64,000 bases of DNA from Streptomyces sp. TLI_146 (lineage in GTDB: Bacteria; Actinomycetota; Actinomycetes; Streptomycetales; Streptomycetaceae). The notes beneath the pieces were generated by a model that was not told where the DNA came from, did no database searches, and was given only the letters and a program-made list of their open reading frames with translations. Numbering within the stretch: the stretch's first letter is position 1; each line of letters opens with the position of its first letter. The translations under genes and the position numbers were made by a program. Positions 8,025 to 16,235 of the stretch are shown here, piece by piece. The stretch lies in contig NZ_PJMX01000001.1 in the NCBI RefSeq assembly GCF_002846415.1, positions 5,518,001 through 5,582,000 on the forward strand, given 5' to 3'.

Positions 8025-8717
8025 CTACTCGGCGATGTAGTCGCGCAGCGGCGCGGGCTTCAGCCCCGCCGCGTCGGCCGCCGCCAGCACCCGCGTCAGG
8101 TCGGCCGTCACCGTGTCGTTGAAGTGCAGCAGCACGATGTCCCCGGCCTTCAACTCGGGCGTCGGCGGCGTCCACTGCCCCCAGGTCGTGAGGTCGTACG
8201 TCCAGGTCACCAGGGCCTTGGCCCCGCAGGCCCGGGCCATGGTCCGGGTGGTGTCGTCGTACGCCCCGTACGGCGGACGGGCCAGCCGGGGCCCGTCCCC
8301 GAACTGTGCGAGGTGCGCGTCCCGCGCCCCGCACAGCTGCGCCCGCTGGCCCGCCGCGTCGAGCGTCGTCAGGTTCGGGTGGTCGACCGTGTGGTTCTCG
8401 ATCCGCGAAGGCCCGTGGTCGAGGAGCGTCCGGAAGTACCCGGCGTCGTACGAGTACGCCCCCGGCAGCACGAACAGTGAGGCCGGCACCTGCCGTTCGA
8501 GCAGCAGCCGCTGCGCGGCCGGGTCGTGGTTCCAGCCGTCGTCGATGGTGATGAAGACGATCGGCTTGTCGGTCCGGACATGCGTGACTACGGGCACCGG
8601 CTCGGGCCAGTCCGCCCGCGCGGGCCCGGCCGGCCCGGCGAGCACCAGCAGGGGAACGAGCAGGGCGAAGGCGGCGCGGGCCACGGAGGCGATGCGCGCT
8701 GTGCGGGGTCTCGGCAT
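8025..8717 (-). CDS. Secreted polysaccharide deacetylase (NodB domain)
   Basis: 230 residues when started at the ATG at 8717: signal peptide (about 1-35) then a NodB homology domain. Landmarks are TIDDGW (catalytic Asp59 and metal Asp60), HTVDH (metal ligands His109 and His113) and RPPYG. It should remove N- or O-acetyl groups from a cell-wall or extracellular glycan. The chosen start is supported by a promoter giving a leaderless message; an earlier in-frame ATG (8741) lies inside that promoter. Convergent with the ATP-grasp gene. Confidence 0.88.
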   Translation of the reverse strand: MPRPRTARIASVARAAFALLVPLLVLAGPAGPARADWPEPVPVVTHVRTDKPIVFITIDDGWNHDPAAQRLLLERQVPASLFVLPGAYSYDAGYFRTLLDHGPSRIENHTVDHPNLTTLDAAGQRAQLCGARDAHLAQFGDGPRLARPPYGAYDDTTRTMARACGAKALVTWTYDLTTWGQWTPPTPELKAGDIVLLHFNDTVTADLTRVLAAADAAGLKPAPLRDYIAE

Positions 8718-8723
8718 GGCCGC

Positions 8724-8753
8724 ATCATTGGTCTGGACCATCGACCTTGTCAA
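8724..8753 (-). promoter_or_regulatory. Promoter for leaderless deacetylase mRNA
   Basis: TTGACA (complement of 8748-8753), an 18-nt spacer and AATGAT (complement of 8724-8729), 6 nt before the ATG at 8717. The predicted transcript would begin at the start codon. Confidence 0.55.
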
Positions 8754-8816
8754 CGGCCCTGCCGCAGAAGCCGGTTGTGCCGGTGGCCGACCGAGCCCCG
8801 CATGACCCGCCCGGGA

Positions 8817-10025
8817 CTACTCCCGCGCCAGCACCGCCCGCAGCTGGTCGAGCCCCCAGTCCAGGTCCTCCTTGCTGATCACCAGCGGCGGGGCGATCCG
8901 GATCGTCGAGCCATGGGTGTCCTTGACCAGGACGCCCCGGTCCATGAGCTGCTCGGAGATCTGCCGCCCCGTCCCGTACGACGGGTTGATGTCGACACCC
9001 GCCCACAGGCCGCGCCCGCGCACCGCCTCGACCGCGCCGGTGCCGGCCAGCAGCCCCAGCTCGTGGTGCAGGTGCTCACCGAGCTCGGTCGCCCGCTGCT
9101 GGTACTCACCGGTGCGCAGCATCGCGATGACCTCCAGACCGACCGCGCACGCCAGCGGGTTGCCGCCGAAGGTCGAGCCGTGCTCGCCGGGGCGGAACAC
9201 CCCGAGCACCTCCGCCGAGCCCACCACCGCCGAGACCGGCACGACCCCGCCGCCGAGCGCCTTGCCCAGCACATACAGATCGGGCACCACATCCTCGTGC
9301 TCGCACGCGAACGTCTTCCCGGTCCGGCCGAGCCCCGACTGGATCTCGTCCGCGATGAACAGCACGTTCCGCTCGCGCGTCAACTCCCGTACGCCCGGCA
9401 GATATCCGTGCGGCGGCACCAGCACCCCGGCCTCGCCCTGGATCGGCTCAAGCAGCACCGCCACGGTGTTCTCGGTGACGGCCGCCGAGAGCGCGGTCAG
9501 GTCCCCGTACGGCACGATCTCGAACCCCGGGGTGTACGGCCCGTAGTCCGCGCGGGCCTCCGGGTCCGTGGAGAAGCTGACGATCGTGGTCGTCCGCCCG
9601 TGGAAGTTGTTGGCGGCGACCACGATCTTCGCCATCCCGTCCGGCACGCCCTTGACCCGGTACCCCCACTTCCGGGCGGTCTTCACGGCCGTCTCGACGG
9701 CCTCCGCCCCGGTGTTCATGGGCAGCACCATCTCCTTGCCGCACAGCTCGGCGAGCTGCCCGCAGAACTCGGCGAACCGGTCGTGGTGGAACGCCCTCGA
9801 CGTGAGCGTCACTCTCTCCAGCTGCGCCTTGGCCGCGTCGATCAGCCGGCGGTTGCCGTGCCCGAAGTTCAGCGCCGAGTACCCGGCGAGCATGTCGAGG
9901 AAGCGGCGCCCCTCGACATCGGTCATCCACGCGCCCTCGGCCGAGGCGACGACTACGGGCAACGGATGGTAGTTGTGCGCACTGTGAGCCTCGGCAGAGC
10001 GGATGGCGTCCGATGTAGTAGACAC
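8817..10025 (-). CDS. rocD: Ornithine aminotransferase
   Basis: 402 residues, full length for class III ornithine-oxo-acid transaminase: L-ornithine plus 2-oxoglutarate gives glutamate-5-semialdehyde and glutamate. It shows the substrate-channel HNYHPLPVV near residue 17, LLEPIQGEAG (191-200), IADEIQSGLGRTG and the Schiff-base lysine in LGKALGGG (Lys255). CGGAGA lies before the GTG start. In arginine catabolism the product enters proline or glutamate synthesis. Divergent from glyA; no arginase or dimethylargininase gene is adjacent. Confidence 0.93.
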   Translation of the reverse strand: MSTTSDAIRSAEAHSAHNYHPLPVVVASAEGAWMTDVEGRRFLDMLAGYSALNFGHGNRRLIDAAKAQLERVTLTSRAFHHDRFAEFCGQLAELCGKEMVLPMNTGAEAVETAVKTARKWGYRVKGVPDGMAKIVVAANNFHGRTTTIVSFSTDPEARADYGPYTPGFEIVPYGDLTALSAAVTENTVAVLLEPIQGEAGVLVPPHGYLPGVRELTRERNVLFIADEIQSGLGRTGKTFACEHEDVVPDLYVLGKALGGGVVPVSAVVGSAEVLGVFRPGEHGSTFGGNPLACAVGLEVIAMLRTGEYQQRATELGEHLHHELGLLAGTGAVEAVRGRGLWAGVDINPSYGTGRQISEQLMDRGVLVKDTHGSTIRIAPPLVISKEDLDWGLDQLRAVLARE

Positions 10026-10105
10026 GGGGTCTCCGTTTCATCGTGCGGCGTGGGACTGGGGTAACGCCAGTTTCCCTCGTCGCTCGGATGCTGGACGAGG
10101 AAACC

Positions 10106-10131
10106 TTGATTCTCGGCGCGCCCGTTAGGGT
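10106..10131 (+). promoter_or_regulatory. Possible glyA promoter
   Basis: TTGATT (10106-10111) and TAGGGT (10126-10131), both common Streptomyces-type boxes, but with only 14 bp between them, so the -35 assignment is weak. The 5' leader to glyA would be about 110 nt. I see no glycine or folate riboswitch core in it. Confidence 0.3.
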
Positions 10132-10250
10132 GGGTGGTACGTACGGCGACTGGCGCACGGGGAAGCGACCCCGGGGGAGCCGTACGTGACATGCGCACGA
10201 GGTGCCGCCCGCCTGGGCACCCGGGACCACGACGGACCCCGGAGGACGCC

Positions 10251-11522
10251 ATGAGCCTGCCCCTTTCCCACCCGGCCCTTTCCGCCACCGACCCCGAACT
10301 CGCCGCGCTCGTCGCCGCCGAGGAACGGTTGCAGTCGGACACCCTGCGGCTGATCCCCAGCGAGAACTACGTCTCGCAGGCCGTCCTCGAAGCCTCCGGC
10401 ACGGTGCTGCAGAACAAGTACAGCGAGGGCTACTCGGGGCGCCGCTACTACGAGGGCCAGCAGAACATCGACCTGGTCGAGACGCTCGCCGTGGAGCGGG
10501 CGAAGACGCTGTTCGGCGTCGAGCACGCCAACGTCCAGCCCTACTCCGGCTCGCCCGCCAACCTCGCCGTCTACCTCGCCTTCGCCGAGCCCGGCGACAC
10601 CGTGATGGGCATGGCCCTCCCCATGGGCGGCCACCTCACCCACGGCTGGGGCGTCTCCGCGACCGGCAAGTGGTTCCGCGGCGTCCAGTACGGCGTACGC
10701 CACGACACCGGTCTCATCGACTTCGACGAGGTGCGCGAACTCGCCCTCAAGGAACGGCCGAAGATCATTTTCTGTGGCGGCACCGCCCTTCCCCGCACCA
10801 TCGACTTCGCGGCCTTCGCGGAGATCGCCCGGGAGGCGGGCTCCGTCCTGGTCGCCGACGTCGCGCACATCGCGGGCCTGATCGCCGGTGGCGCCCATCC
10901 GTCCCCGGTCCCGCACGCGGACGTGATCTCCACGACCACCCACAAGACCCTGCGCGGCCCGCGCGGCGCGATGCTCATGTCCCGCGAGCAGCATGCCAAG
11001 GCCATCGACAAGGCCGTCTTCCCCGGCCTCCAGGGCGGCCCGCACAACCAGACCACCGCGGCGATCGCCGTCGCCCTCCGCGAGGCGGCCCAGCCCTCCT
11101 TCCGCGACTACGCGCAGGCCGTCGTCGCCAACGCCGGGGCCCTCGCCGAGCAGCTCCTTGCGCGCGGCTTCGACCTGGTCTCCGGCGGCACGGACAACCA
11201 TCTGATCCTGATGGACCTCACCCCCAAGGACGTCCCGGGCAAGGTCGCCGCGAAGGCCCTCGACCGGGCCGGGATCGTCGTCAACTACAACACCGTCCCG
11301 TACGACCCGAGGAAGCCGTTCGACCCCTCGGGCATCCGGATCGGCACCCCGTCCCTCACCTCCCGCGGTCTCGGTACGCAGCACATGGCGGCCGTGGCCG
11401 ACTGGATCGACCGGGGCGTCACCGCGGCCCGCACCGGCGACGAGGACGCCCTCGCGGCCATCCGCGCCGAGGTGGCCGAGCTGATGGCGGCGTTCCCGGC
11501 GCCAGGGCTTCCGACGGACTAG
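10251..11522 (+). CDS. glyA: Serine hydroxymethyltransferase
   Basis: 423 residues, full length. The ATG at 10251 follows GGAGG by 5 nt; longer in-frame readings upstream lack coding character. SHMT landmarks are LIPSENYVS (34-42), the Gly/Tyr-rich GYSGRRYYEG, ADVAHIAGLI (202-211) and the PLP lysine in TTTHKTLRGPRG (Lys232). It interconverts serine and glycine with tetrahydrofolate and supplies one-carbon units. Stand-alone gene, divergent from rocD and convergent with a secreted-protein gene 10 bp away. Most Streptomyces carry a second copy elsewhere. Confidence 0.95.
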   Translation: MSLPLSHPALSATDPELAALVAAEERLQSDTLRLIPSENYVSQAVLEASGTVLQNKYSEGYSGRRYYEGQQNIDLVETLAVERAKTLFGVEHANVQPYSGSPANLAVYLAFAEPGDTVMGMALPMGGHLTHGWGVSATGKWFRGVQYGVRHDTGLIDFDEVRELALKERPKIIFCGGTALPRTIDFAAFAEIAREAGSVLVADVAHIAGLIAGGAHPSPVPHADVISTTTHKTLRGPRGAMLMSREQHAKAIDKAVFPGLQGGPHNQTTAAIAVALREAAQPSFRDYAQAVVANAGALAEQLLARGFDLVSGGTDNHLILMDLTPKDVPGKVAAKALDRAGIVVNYNTVPYDPRKPFDPSGIRIGTPSLTSRGLGTQHMAAVADWIDRGVTAARTGDEDALAAIRAEVAELMAAFPAPGLPTD

Positions 11523-11532
11523 GGACCAGGGA

Positions 11533-12450
11533 CTAGGGCCTGTCGGCGCCACCGCCCCAGCCGTCTCCGCCTTCCCGGTCGTCCACGTCCCGCAGTTCCT
11601 GGCGCGGCCCCTCGTCGCCACTTCGCCAGTAGGTGGTGACGGTGGCCGGGAGGCGGGTCGCCCACGGGCGTATGAGCAGGGCGAGTGCGGCGCCGACGGT
11701 CAGGCCCGGCAGGGCCCACCACCAGCCGGTCGTCGCCGAGTCGGAGACGCTCTTCCCGACCGTCACCGTCCCCGTCGCCGTCTCTTCCTGCCCCTGCCCC
11801 TGCTCTTGCTCCTGCCCCTCCTCCGGCTCGGCCGGTGGTGTCGTCCACTGCTGTGGTGCCACCCCGGGCGAGCCGCCGGCGGTGGCCGGGCCCATCACCC
11901 CCAGTTTCTTCAGCAGCGCCCGCAGTTCGGCGGGGTGCTGGGCGCGGTGCCAGCAGCCGTTGTAGGTGCGGGGGAGGTCGGCCGCCGTGTGTATCCAGAC
12001 CGTGGTGGTGTCGTCGCTGGTGAAGACGCGGTCCAGCCTCCAGGGGGCCATGTCGTGGGCCAGCCACGTCACATTGATCTGGCGGGAGTGCATCGCCGCC
12101 TCCAGCGACGGCGGGCGCTCCTTCTGGCCCTGGTTCGGCTGGCCGAGCAGGGTCATGAGCGTCGAGTAGTCCGCGTCCGAGTGGTAGCGCGCGGCCGTCT
12201 GCTCGCTCTCCGGCGACACGATCAGCACGCTGGTCGGGCCACCCGCGTGGGCGGCCGGGGCGGCCGGCAGCCCCAGTGCCAGGGCCACGGCGAGGGACAG
12301 GAACCCCCGCACCACGGACCCGCCGCGCCTGCGCCCGCCCGGGCCCCGGCCCCGTACCGCCGAACCAGTCCCTGTCGTCCCCGCCCCTGTCGTCCCCGTC
12401 CCCGTCGTTCCCGTCTCTGTCGTCCCCGTCCGTACTCCTCGCCACCGCAT
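11533..12450 (-). CDS. Secreted/membrane-anchored protein of unknown function
   Basis: 305 residues. The ATG at 12450 has GGGGGGAT just upstream. The N-terminus (about 1-45) is a Thr/Gly and Arg-rich leader partly encoded by a short tandem repeat, followed by a signal-like hydrophobic segment ending AAHA (about 50-70), an extracytoplasmic domain, a Glu/Gln-rich linker, one membrane segment (about 245-265) and a short tail. I do not recognise the domain. Third gene after an ECF sigma factor and an anti-sigma-like protein, 84 bp behind, so it may belong to that regulon. Confidence 0.7.
   Translation of the reverse strand: MRWRGVRTGTTETGTTGTGTTGAGTTGTGSAVRGRGPGGRRRGGSVVRGFLSLAVALALGLPAAPAAHAGGPTSVLIVSPESEQTAARYHSDADYSTLMTLLGQPNQGQKERPPSLEAAMHSRQINVTWLAHDMAPWRLDRVFTSDDTTTVWIHTAADLPRTYNGCWHRAQHPAELRALLKKLGVMGPATAGGSPGVAPQQWTTPPAEPEEGQEQEQGQGQEETATGTVTVGKSVSDSATTGWWWALPGLTVGAALALLIRPWATRLPATVTTYWRSGDEGPRQELRDVDDREGGDGWGGGADRP
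12368..12434. repeat. Short tandem repeat in a coding 5' end
   Basis: Several copies of a unit close to CCCTGTCGTCCCCG follow one another and encode the Thr/Gly leader of the secreted protein on the minus strand. Such a repeat could change copy number by slippage. Confidence 0.5.
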
Positions 12451-12534
12451 GGGATCCCCCCAGCCGCTCCCGGTACGGGCCCTCCGTACCGCGTCACTTC
12501 TGGTACACCGCCCGAGGCGCCGGGGTTCCCGGTT

Positions 12535-13365
12535 TCAGGGGGTCGAATTCGCGATCTCCTGTGCCCGGGACTTCGACGACACGCCCTCAAGGCGCAGGGT
12601 CAGCTCGCCGCGCGCCCGCCAGACCAGCGTCGGGCCCGAGGTCCGCACCACCGGCTCGTACGGCCTGCCCTCCTCGTCCTGGAGGAGCATCCGCAGCTCA
12701 TGGGGCTCGCCGAACCACAGCGCCGAGTCGTCGCCGTGCACCCGCGCCGACTCCCACGGCACATGGATCGTCTTGTAGAAGAGCGGGGCGGGTGTAGCCC
12801 GGAACTCGTCGACGCGGATCGTCCGGCCGCCGTCCGGGTGCCAGCACACCGACAGGATCCGGCGGTCCGCGGACACCGAGGCGCCCGCCGGTTCGCCCAG
12901 TGCCGACGGCAGCAGCGGGTCGAATCCGGCCCGCGCCGCCGCCTCCAGCACCGAGAGCGGCCCCGCCCCGTCCGCGCACTCCGGCGCCCCGCCGCCGGGC
13001 GCCCCGGCGCGCGTCGCCGTGGGGTCGACCCGGGCGGCCACACCGCCGAAGCCGAACCAGTCCGCCACCGCCGCGCGGACCGGGGGAGTGAGCACGAGGA
13101 TCACCAGCAGGCCCGAGAGCGCGGCCGCCAGGGCGCGCCAACGGCGCCGGGCCCAGGCGCGGGCCCGTGCCCACCGGCCCGGCGGCTCGGCCACCGGCAC
13201 CGGCACGTGCTCCGCGAGGATCCGGGCCAGCACCCGCTCGGCCATCGACTCGCCGTCCACATCGGGCACCCGTATGCCGCGGCCCAGCGCCCGCAGCTCC
13301 TCCGGCAGCGACGCCCGACCAGGGGTGTCGCCCGCCTCGCGGCGGTCGTCGGCGTCCTCACTCAT
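12535..13365 (-). CDS. Anti-sigma-factor-like single-pass membrane protein
   Basis: 276 residues from the ATG at 13365, which overlaps the sigma-factor stop by 8 nt (a GTG at 13377 is an alternative). A charged cytoplasmic N-terminal region (about 1-75), one membrane segment (about 80-98) and an extracytoplasmic domain (about 110-276). No zinc-binding HxxxCxxC motif is visible, so it is not a classical ZAS anti-sigma factor, but its coupling to the ECF gene suggests it controls that sigma factor. Confidence 0.75.
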   Translation of the reverse strand: MSEDADDRREAGDTPGRASLPEELRALGRGIRVPDVDGESMAERVLARILAEHVPVPVAEPPGRWARARAWARRRWRALAAALSGLLVILVLTPPVRAAVADWFGFGGVAARVDPTATRAGAPGGGAPECADGAGPLSVLEAAARAGFDPLLPSALGEPAGASVSADRRILSVCWHPDGGRTIRVDEFRATPAPLFYKTIHVPWESARVHGDDSALWFGEPHELRMLLQDEEGRPYEPVVRTSGPTLVWRARGELTLRLEGVSSKSRAQEIANSTP

Positions 13366-13963
13366 GCTCCTTCCCACCTCCTCCCAGGACGTCCGGCGGC
13401 AGGATCCGGCCCAGTTTCCGCAGCGCCCGGTTGAGCCGGGACTTCACCGTGCCGCGCGCCCAGCCCAGCGCGGCCGCTGTCTCCGCCTCGTCCATCTCCA
13501 GGAGATAGCGGCAGGTCACGACCTGGCGGTGCTCCTCGCTCAGCTCGTCGAGCGCGGCCGTGAGCTGCGCGCGGCGCTCCTCCTCGACCGCGGCGACCGC
13601 CGGGTCCGCCGATTCCGGTATCAACGGCTCGGCCTCCGTCAGCGCCGCCTCCCGGCCCGTGGCGGCGCGGTGGCGGGCCGCGGAGCGCACTGTGTTCCTC
13701 GTCTCATTCACCACGATCCGTATCAGCCAGGGCCGGAACGGCGAGCCGTCCCGGAAGCGGCCCAGCGTGCGGTACGCCTTGAAGAACGCGGACTGCACCA
13801 CGTCCTCCGCGTCCGCCCCCGCGCCGAACGCCGCGGCCACCCGCAGCGCCGGGGCCGTGTGGGCGCGCACCAGCTCGGCGTACGCCTCCGCCTCCCCGGC
13901 GCGTACGCGTGCGATCACCGCGGCCTCGTCGACGTCGATCCGGCCCCCCTCCCGCGTCCTCAC
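13358..13963 (-). CDS. ECF RNA polymerase sigma factor
   Basis: 201 residues with sigma region 2 (about 20-85; DAEDVVQSAFFKAY contacts core RNA polymerase and the -10) and region 4 (about 130-185; EAETAAALGWARGTVKSRLNRAL is the helix-turn-helix for the -35). GTG start at 13963. It is followed by an overlapping membrane protein gene, the usual layout of a sigma/anti-sigma pair answering an envelope signal. ECF subgroup not assigned. Confidence 0.9.
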   Translation of the reverse strand: MRTREGGRIDVDEAAVIARVRAGEAEAYAELVRAHTAPALRVAAAFGAGADAEDVVQSAFFKAYRTLGRFRDGSPFRPWLIRIVVNETRNTVRSAARHRAATGREAALTEAEPLIPESADPAVAAVEEERRAQLTAALDELSEEHRQVVTCRYLLEMDEAETAAALGWARGTVKSRLNRALRKLGRILPPDVLGGGGKEHE

Positions 13964-14004
13964 ACCTCACATACACCGCCCGCCGCCGATCGGTTCCCAC
14001 TCGT

Positions 14005-14205
14005 TCAGGACACGTTCCCGGCGTTCCGGGCGTCCCGGTGCCCGCGCCGACTCGTTCGTCCGGCGTCCCCGATGCGGTCCTGAACCCGGTCCTCGATCCG
14101 CTCCTGAACCCGGTCCCGGATCCGGTCCTCGAAGCGTTCGTGGGTTCGTCCCTGGAGCCATGCGCCGGTTCGTATCCACAACCGTTTCCGAGCTGTCTGC
14201 GCCAC
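14005..14205 (-). CDS. Possible small charged helical protein over a tandem repeat
   Basis: A 66-codon frame whose middle reads as alternating acidic and basic dipeptides (FEDRIRDRVQERIEDRVQDR), encoded by the tandem repeat. The periodicity would make a charged helix, but it may be only a by-product of the repeat. No clear ribosome binding site. Reported as a weak candidate because the gap between the sigma factor and trpS is otherwise empty. Confidence 0.2.
   Translation of the reverse strand: MAQTARKRLWIRTGAWLQGRTHERFEDRIRDRVQERIEDRVQDRIGDAGRTSRRGHRDARNAGNVS
14076..14135. repeat. 24-bp tandem repeat upstream of trpS
   Basis: Two 24-bp units (14076-14099 and 14100-14123) followed by a partial third. 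Each unit is itself two similar 12-mers of the form GGTCCTGAACCC / GGTCCTCGATCC. It lies about 90-150 bp before trpS. Confidence 0.65.
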
Positions 14206-14222
14206 CTGAGAGAATGATGAGC

Positions 14223-15236
14223 ATGGCCTCTGATCGTCTCCGCGTGCTCTCCGGAATCCAGCCCACCGCAGGCTCGTTCCACCTCGGCAACTACCTCGGC
14301 GCGGTCCGCCAATGGGTGGCGCTGCAGGAGTCCCACGACGCGTTCTACATGGTCGTGGACCTGCATGCGATCACCGTTCCGCAGGACCCGAAGGAGCTGC
14401 GGGCCAACACGCGGCTCGCCGCCGCCCAGCTGCTGGCCGCCGGGCTCGACCCGGAGCGCTGCACGCTGTTCGTGCAGAGCCACGTGCCGGAGCACGCCCA
14501 GCTCGCCTGGGTCATGAACTGTCTGGCGGGCTTCGGCGAGGCGTCCCGGATGACGCAGTTCAAGGACAAGTCGGCGAAGCAGGGCGCCGACCGCGCCACC
14601 GTCGGCCTGTTCACGTACCCGATCCTCCAGGTCGCGGACATCCTGCTCTACCAGGCCAACGAGGTCCCGGTCGGCGAGGACCAGCGCCAGCACGTCGAGC
14701 TCACCCGTGATCTGGCCGAGCGCTTCAACGGCCGGTTCGGCGACACGTTCAAGATCCCCAAGCCGTACATCCTCAAGGAGACGGCGAAGATCTACGACCT
14801 GCAGGACCCGTCGATCAAGATGAGCAAGTCGGCGTCCACGCCGAAGGGCCTGATCAACCTGCTCGACGAGCCGAAGACCACGGCCAAGAAGGTCAAGAGC
14901 GCGGTCACCGACACGGACACGGTGATCAAGTACGACGCCGAGAACAAGCCGGGCGTCTCCAACCTGCTGACCATCTACTCCACCCTCACCGGCAAGACGA
15001 TCGCCGAGCTGGAGACGGAGTACGAGGGCAAGATGTACGGGGCGCTGAAGACGGACCTCGCCGAGGTGATGGTGGAGTTCGTCACGCCGTTCCGGGACCG
15101 GACGCAGGAATATCTGGACGACCCCGAGACGCTGGACTCGGTCCTGGCCAAGGGTGCGGAGAAGGCGCGGGCGGTCGCCGCCGAGACGCTGGCCACGGCA
15201 TATGAGCGGGTCGGGTTCCTGCCCGCCAAGCACTGA
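14223..15236 (+). CDS. trpS: Tryptophanyl-tRNA synthetase
   Basis: 337 residues from the ATG at 14223 (in-frame ATGs at 14214 and 14217 are possible; GAGAG at about 14208-14212 fits the 14223 start better). Class I synthetase: the HIGH-like motif is SFHLGN (18-23) and the KMSKS motif is IKMSKSAS. It charges tRNA-Trp. Length is standard for the bacterial housekeeping enzyme. No T-box or attenuator is evident upstream, though a tandem repeat is. Confidence 0.97.
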   Translation: MASDRLRVLSGIQPTAGSFHLGNYLGAVRQWVALQESHDAFYMVVDLHAITVPQDPKELRANTRLAAAQLLAAGLDPERCTLFVQSHVPEHAQLAWVMNCLAGFGEASRMTQFKDKSAKQGADRATVGLFTYPILQVADILLYQANEVPVGEDQRQHVELTRDLAERFNGRFGDTFKIPKPYILKETAKIYDLQDPSIKMSKSASTPKGLINLLDEPKTTAKKVKSAVTDTDTVIKYDAENKPGVSNLLTIYSTLTGKTIAELETEYEGKMYGALKTDLAEVMVEFVTPFRDRTQEYLDDPETLDSVLAKGAEKARAVAAETLATAYERVGFLPAKH

Positions 15237-15418
15237 GCCGCGGCTCGGCGCGGGGTGTGGGGGGCGTGCGGCGCGCGGGCGTGGCCCGTGGGCCGGGCCG
15301 TGCCCCGGGCCGTGTGACCGGTGGCGCCGCCAAGGGCTCTGGCCAGAACGGCGGCGCGCCCGCCACACTGCACACTGACGGACACAGACGTACCCGGACA
15401 ACGACGGAGGAGAACGAC

Positions 15419-15994
15419 GTGGGGACCGTAACGCTCGGCGTTTCGATCGCGGTCCCGGAGCCGTACGGCAGCCTGCTCCAGGAGCGGCGCGCGGGCTTCG
15501 GGGATCCCGCCGCGTACGGGATTCCCACGCATGTCACCCTCCTTCCGCCGACCGAGGTCGACGCGGCGTGTCTGCCCGCGATCCGGGCGCATCTGGCCGA
15601 GGTCGCCGCGGCGGGGCGGGCGTTTCCGATGCGGCTGTCCGGGACGGGGACGTTCCGGCCGCTGTCGCCGGTGGTGTTCGTACAGGTCGTCGAGGGTGGG
15701 GCGGACTGTGCGTGGTTGCAGCAGCGGGTGCGGGATTCGGCGGGGCCGCTTGTGCGTGATCTTCAGTTCCCGTACCACCCGCATGTGACCGTGGCGCACG
15801 GGATCTCCGAGGAGGGGATGGACCGGGCGTTCGCCGAGCTGGCGGGGTTCGAGGCGGAGTGGACGTGTGGGGGGTTCGCTCTGTATGAGCAGGGTGGGGA
15901 CGGGGTGTGGCGGAAGTTGTACGAGTACGGGTTTGGGTTGAGTGGGGTGCCGGTTCAGGGGGCGTCTCGGGATGAGCCGTCTGTTCGGGCCTGA
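15419..15994 (+). CDS. 2H phosphoesterase (2'-5' RNA ligase family)
   Basis: 191 residues from a GTG preceded by GGAGGAG at 6 nt. Both HxT signatures of the 2H superfamily are present: THVTLLPP (about 40-47) and PHVTVAHG (about 121-128). The two His/Thr pairs form a symmetric active site that hydrolyses 2',3'-cyclic phosphates or other phosphodiesters. Follows trpS by 182 bp with its own start signals. The cellular substrate in actinobacteria is unknown. Confidence 0.88.
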   Translation: MGTVTLGVSIAVPEPYGSLLQERRAGFGDPAAYGIPTHVTLLPPTEVDAACLPAIRAHLAEVAAAGRAFPMRLSGTGTFRPLSPVVFVQVVEGGADCAWLQQRVRDSAGPLVRDLQFPYHPHVTVAHGISEEGMDRAFAELAGFEAEWTCGGFALYEQGGDGVWRKLYEYGFGLSGVPVQGASRDEPSVRA

Positions 15995-16235
15995 GGGTTC
16001 CCCACCCCGCCCCTTCCCTTAACCCTCCGGGGGTGGGGGGTGGGCTGAGGCGGTCTCCCGGGGGCTTCGCCCCCGGACCCCGTTGCGGGGGCTCCGCCCC
16101 CTGCACCCCTGGCGGGGCCTGCGGCCCCTGCACCCCGCTTCGGGGCTTCGCCCCGGACCCCCGTTCGTCTGCCGGTCGGCTGTGGCCGGTCGCGCAGTTC
16201 CCCGCGCCCCTGGAGGGGGCTTCGCCCCCTCCCCC
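15995..16235. repeat. Convergent gap with hairpins and a dispersed palindromic repeat
   Basis: Gap between convergent genes. It holds a run of GC-rich hairpins such as GGGGCTTCGCCCC, followed by one forward copy of the dispersed element (16188-16211, core GCAGTTCCCCGCGCCCC) and a final GGGGGCTTCGCCCCC hairpin near 16214-16230. Probable bidirectional termination. Confidence 0.65.

Noticed and set aside
10140..10250. Possible glycine or tetrahydrofolate riboswitch before glyA
   Set aside because: The leader of about 110 nt lacks the conserved core elements and the paired helices I would expect for either class.
12361..12445. CRISPR-like short repeats
   Set aside because: The units are contiguous, imperfect and without spacers; they are a coding tandem repeat.
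11519..12445. Alternative reading frame (about 308 codons) over the secreted-protein gene
   Set aside because: It is Gly/Arg/Pro-rich without hydrophobic pattern, while the overlapping frame has a signal peptide, a membrane helix and a ribosome binding site.
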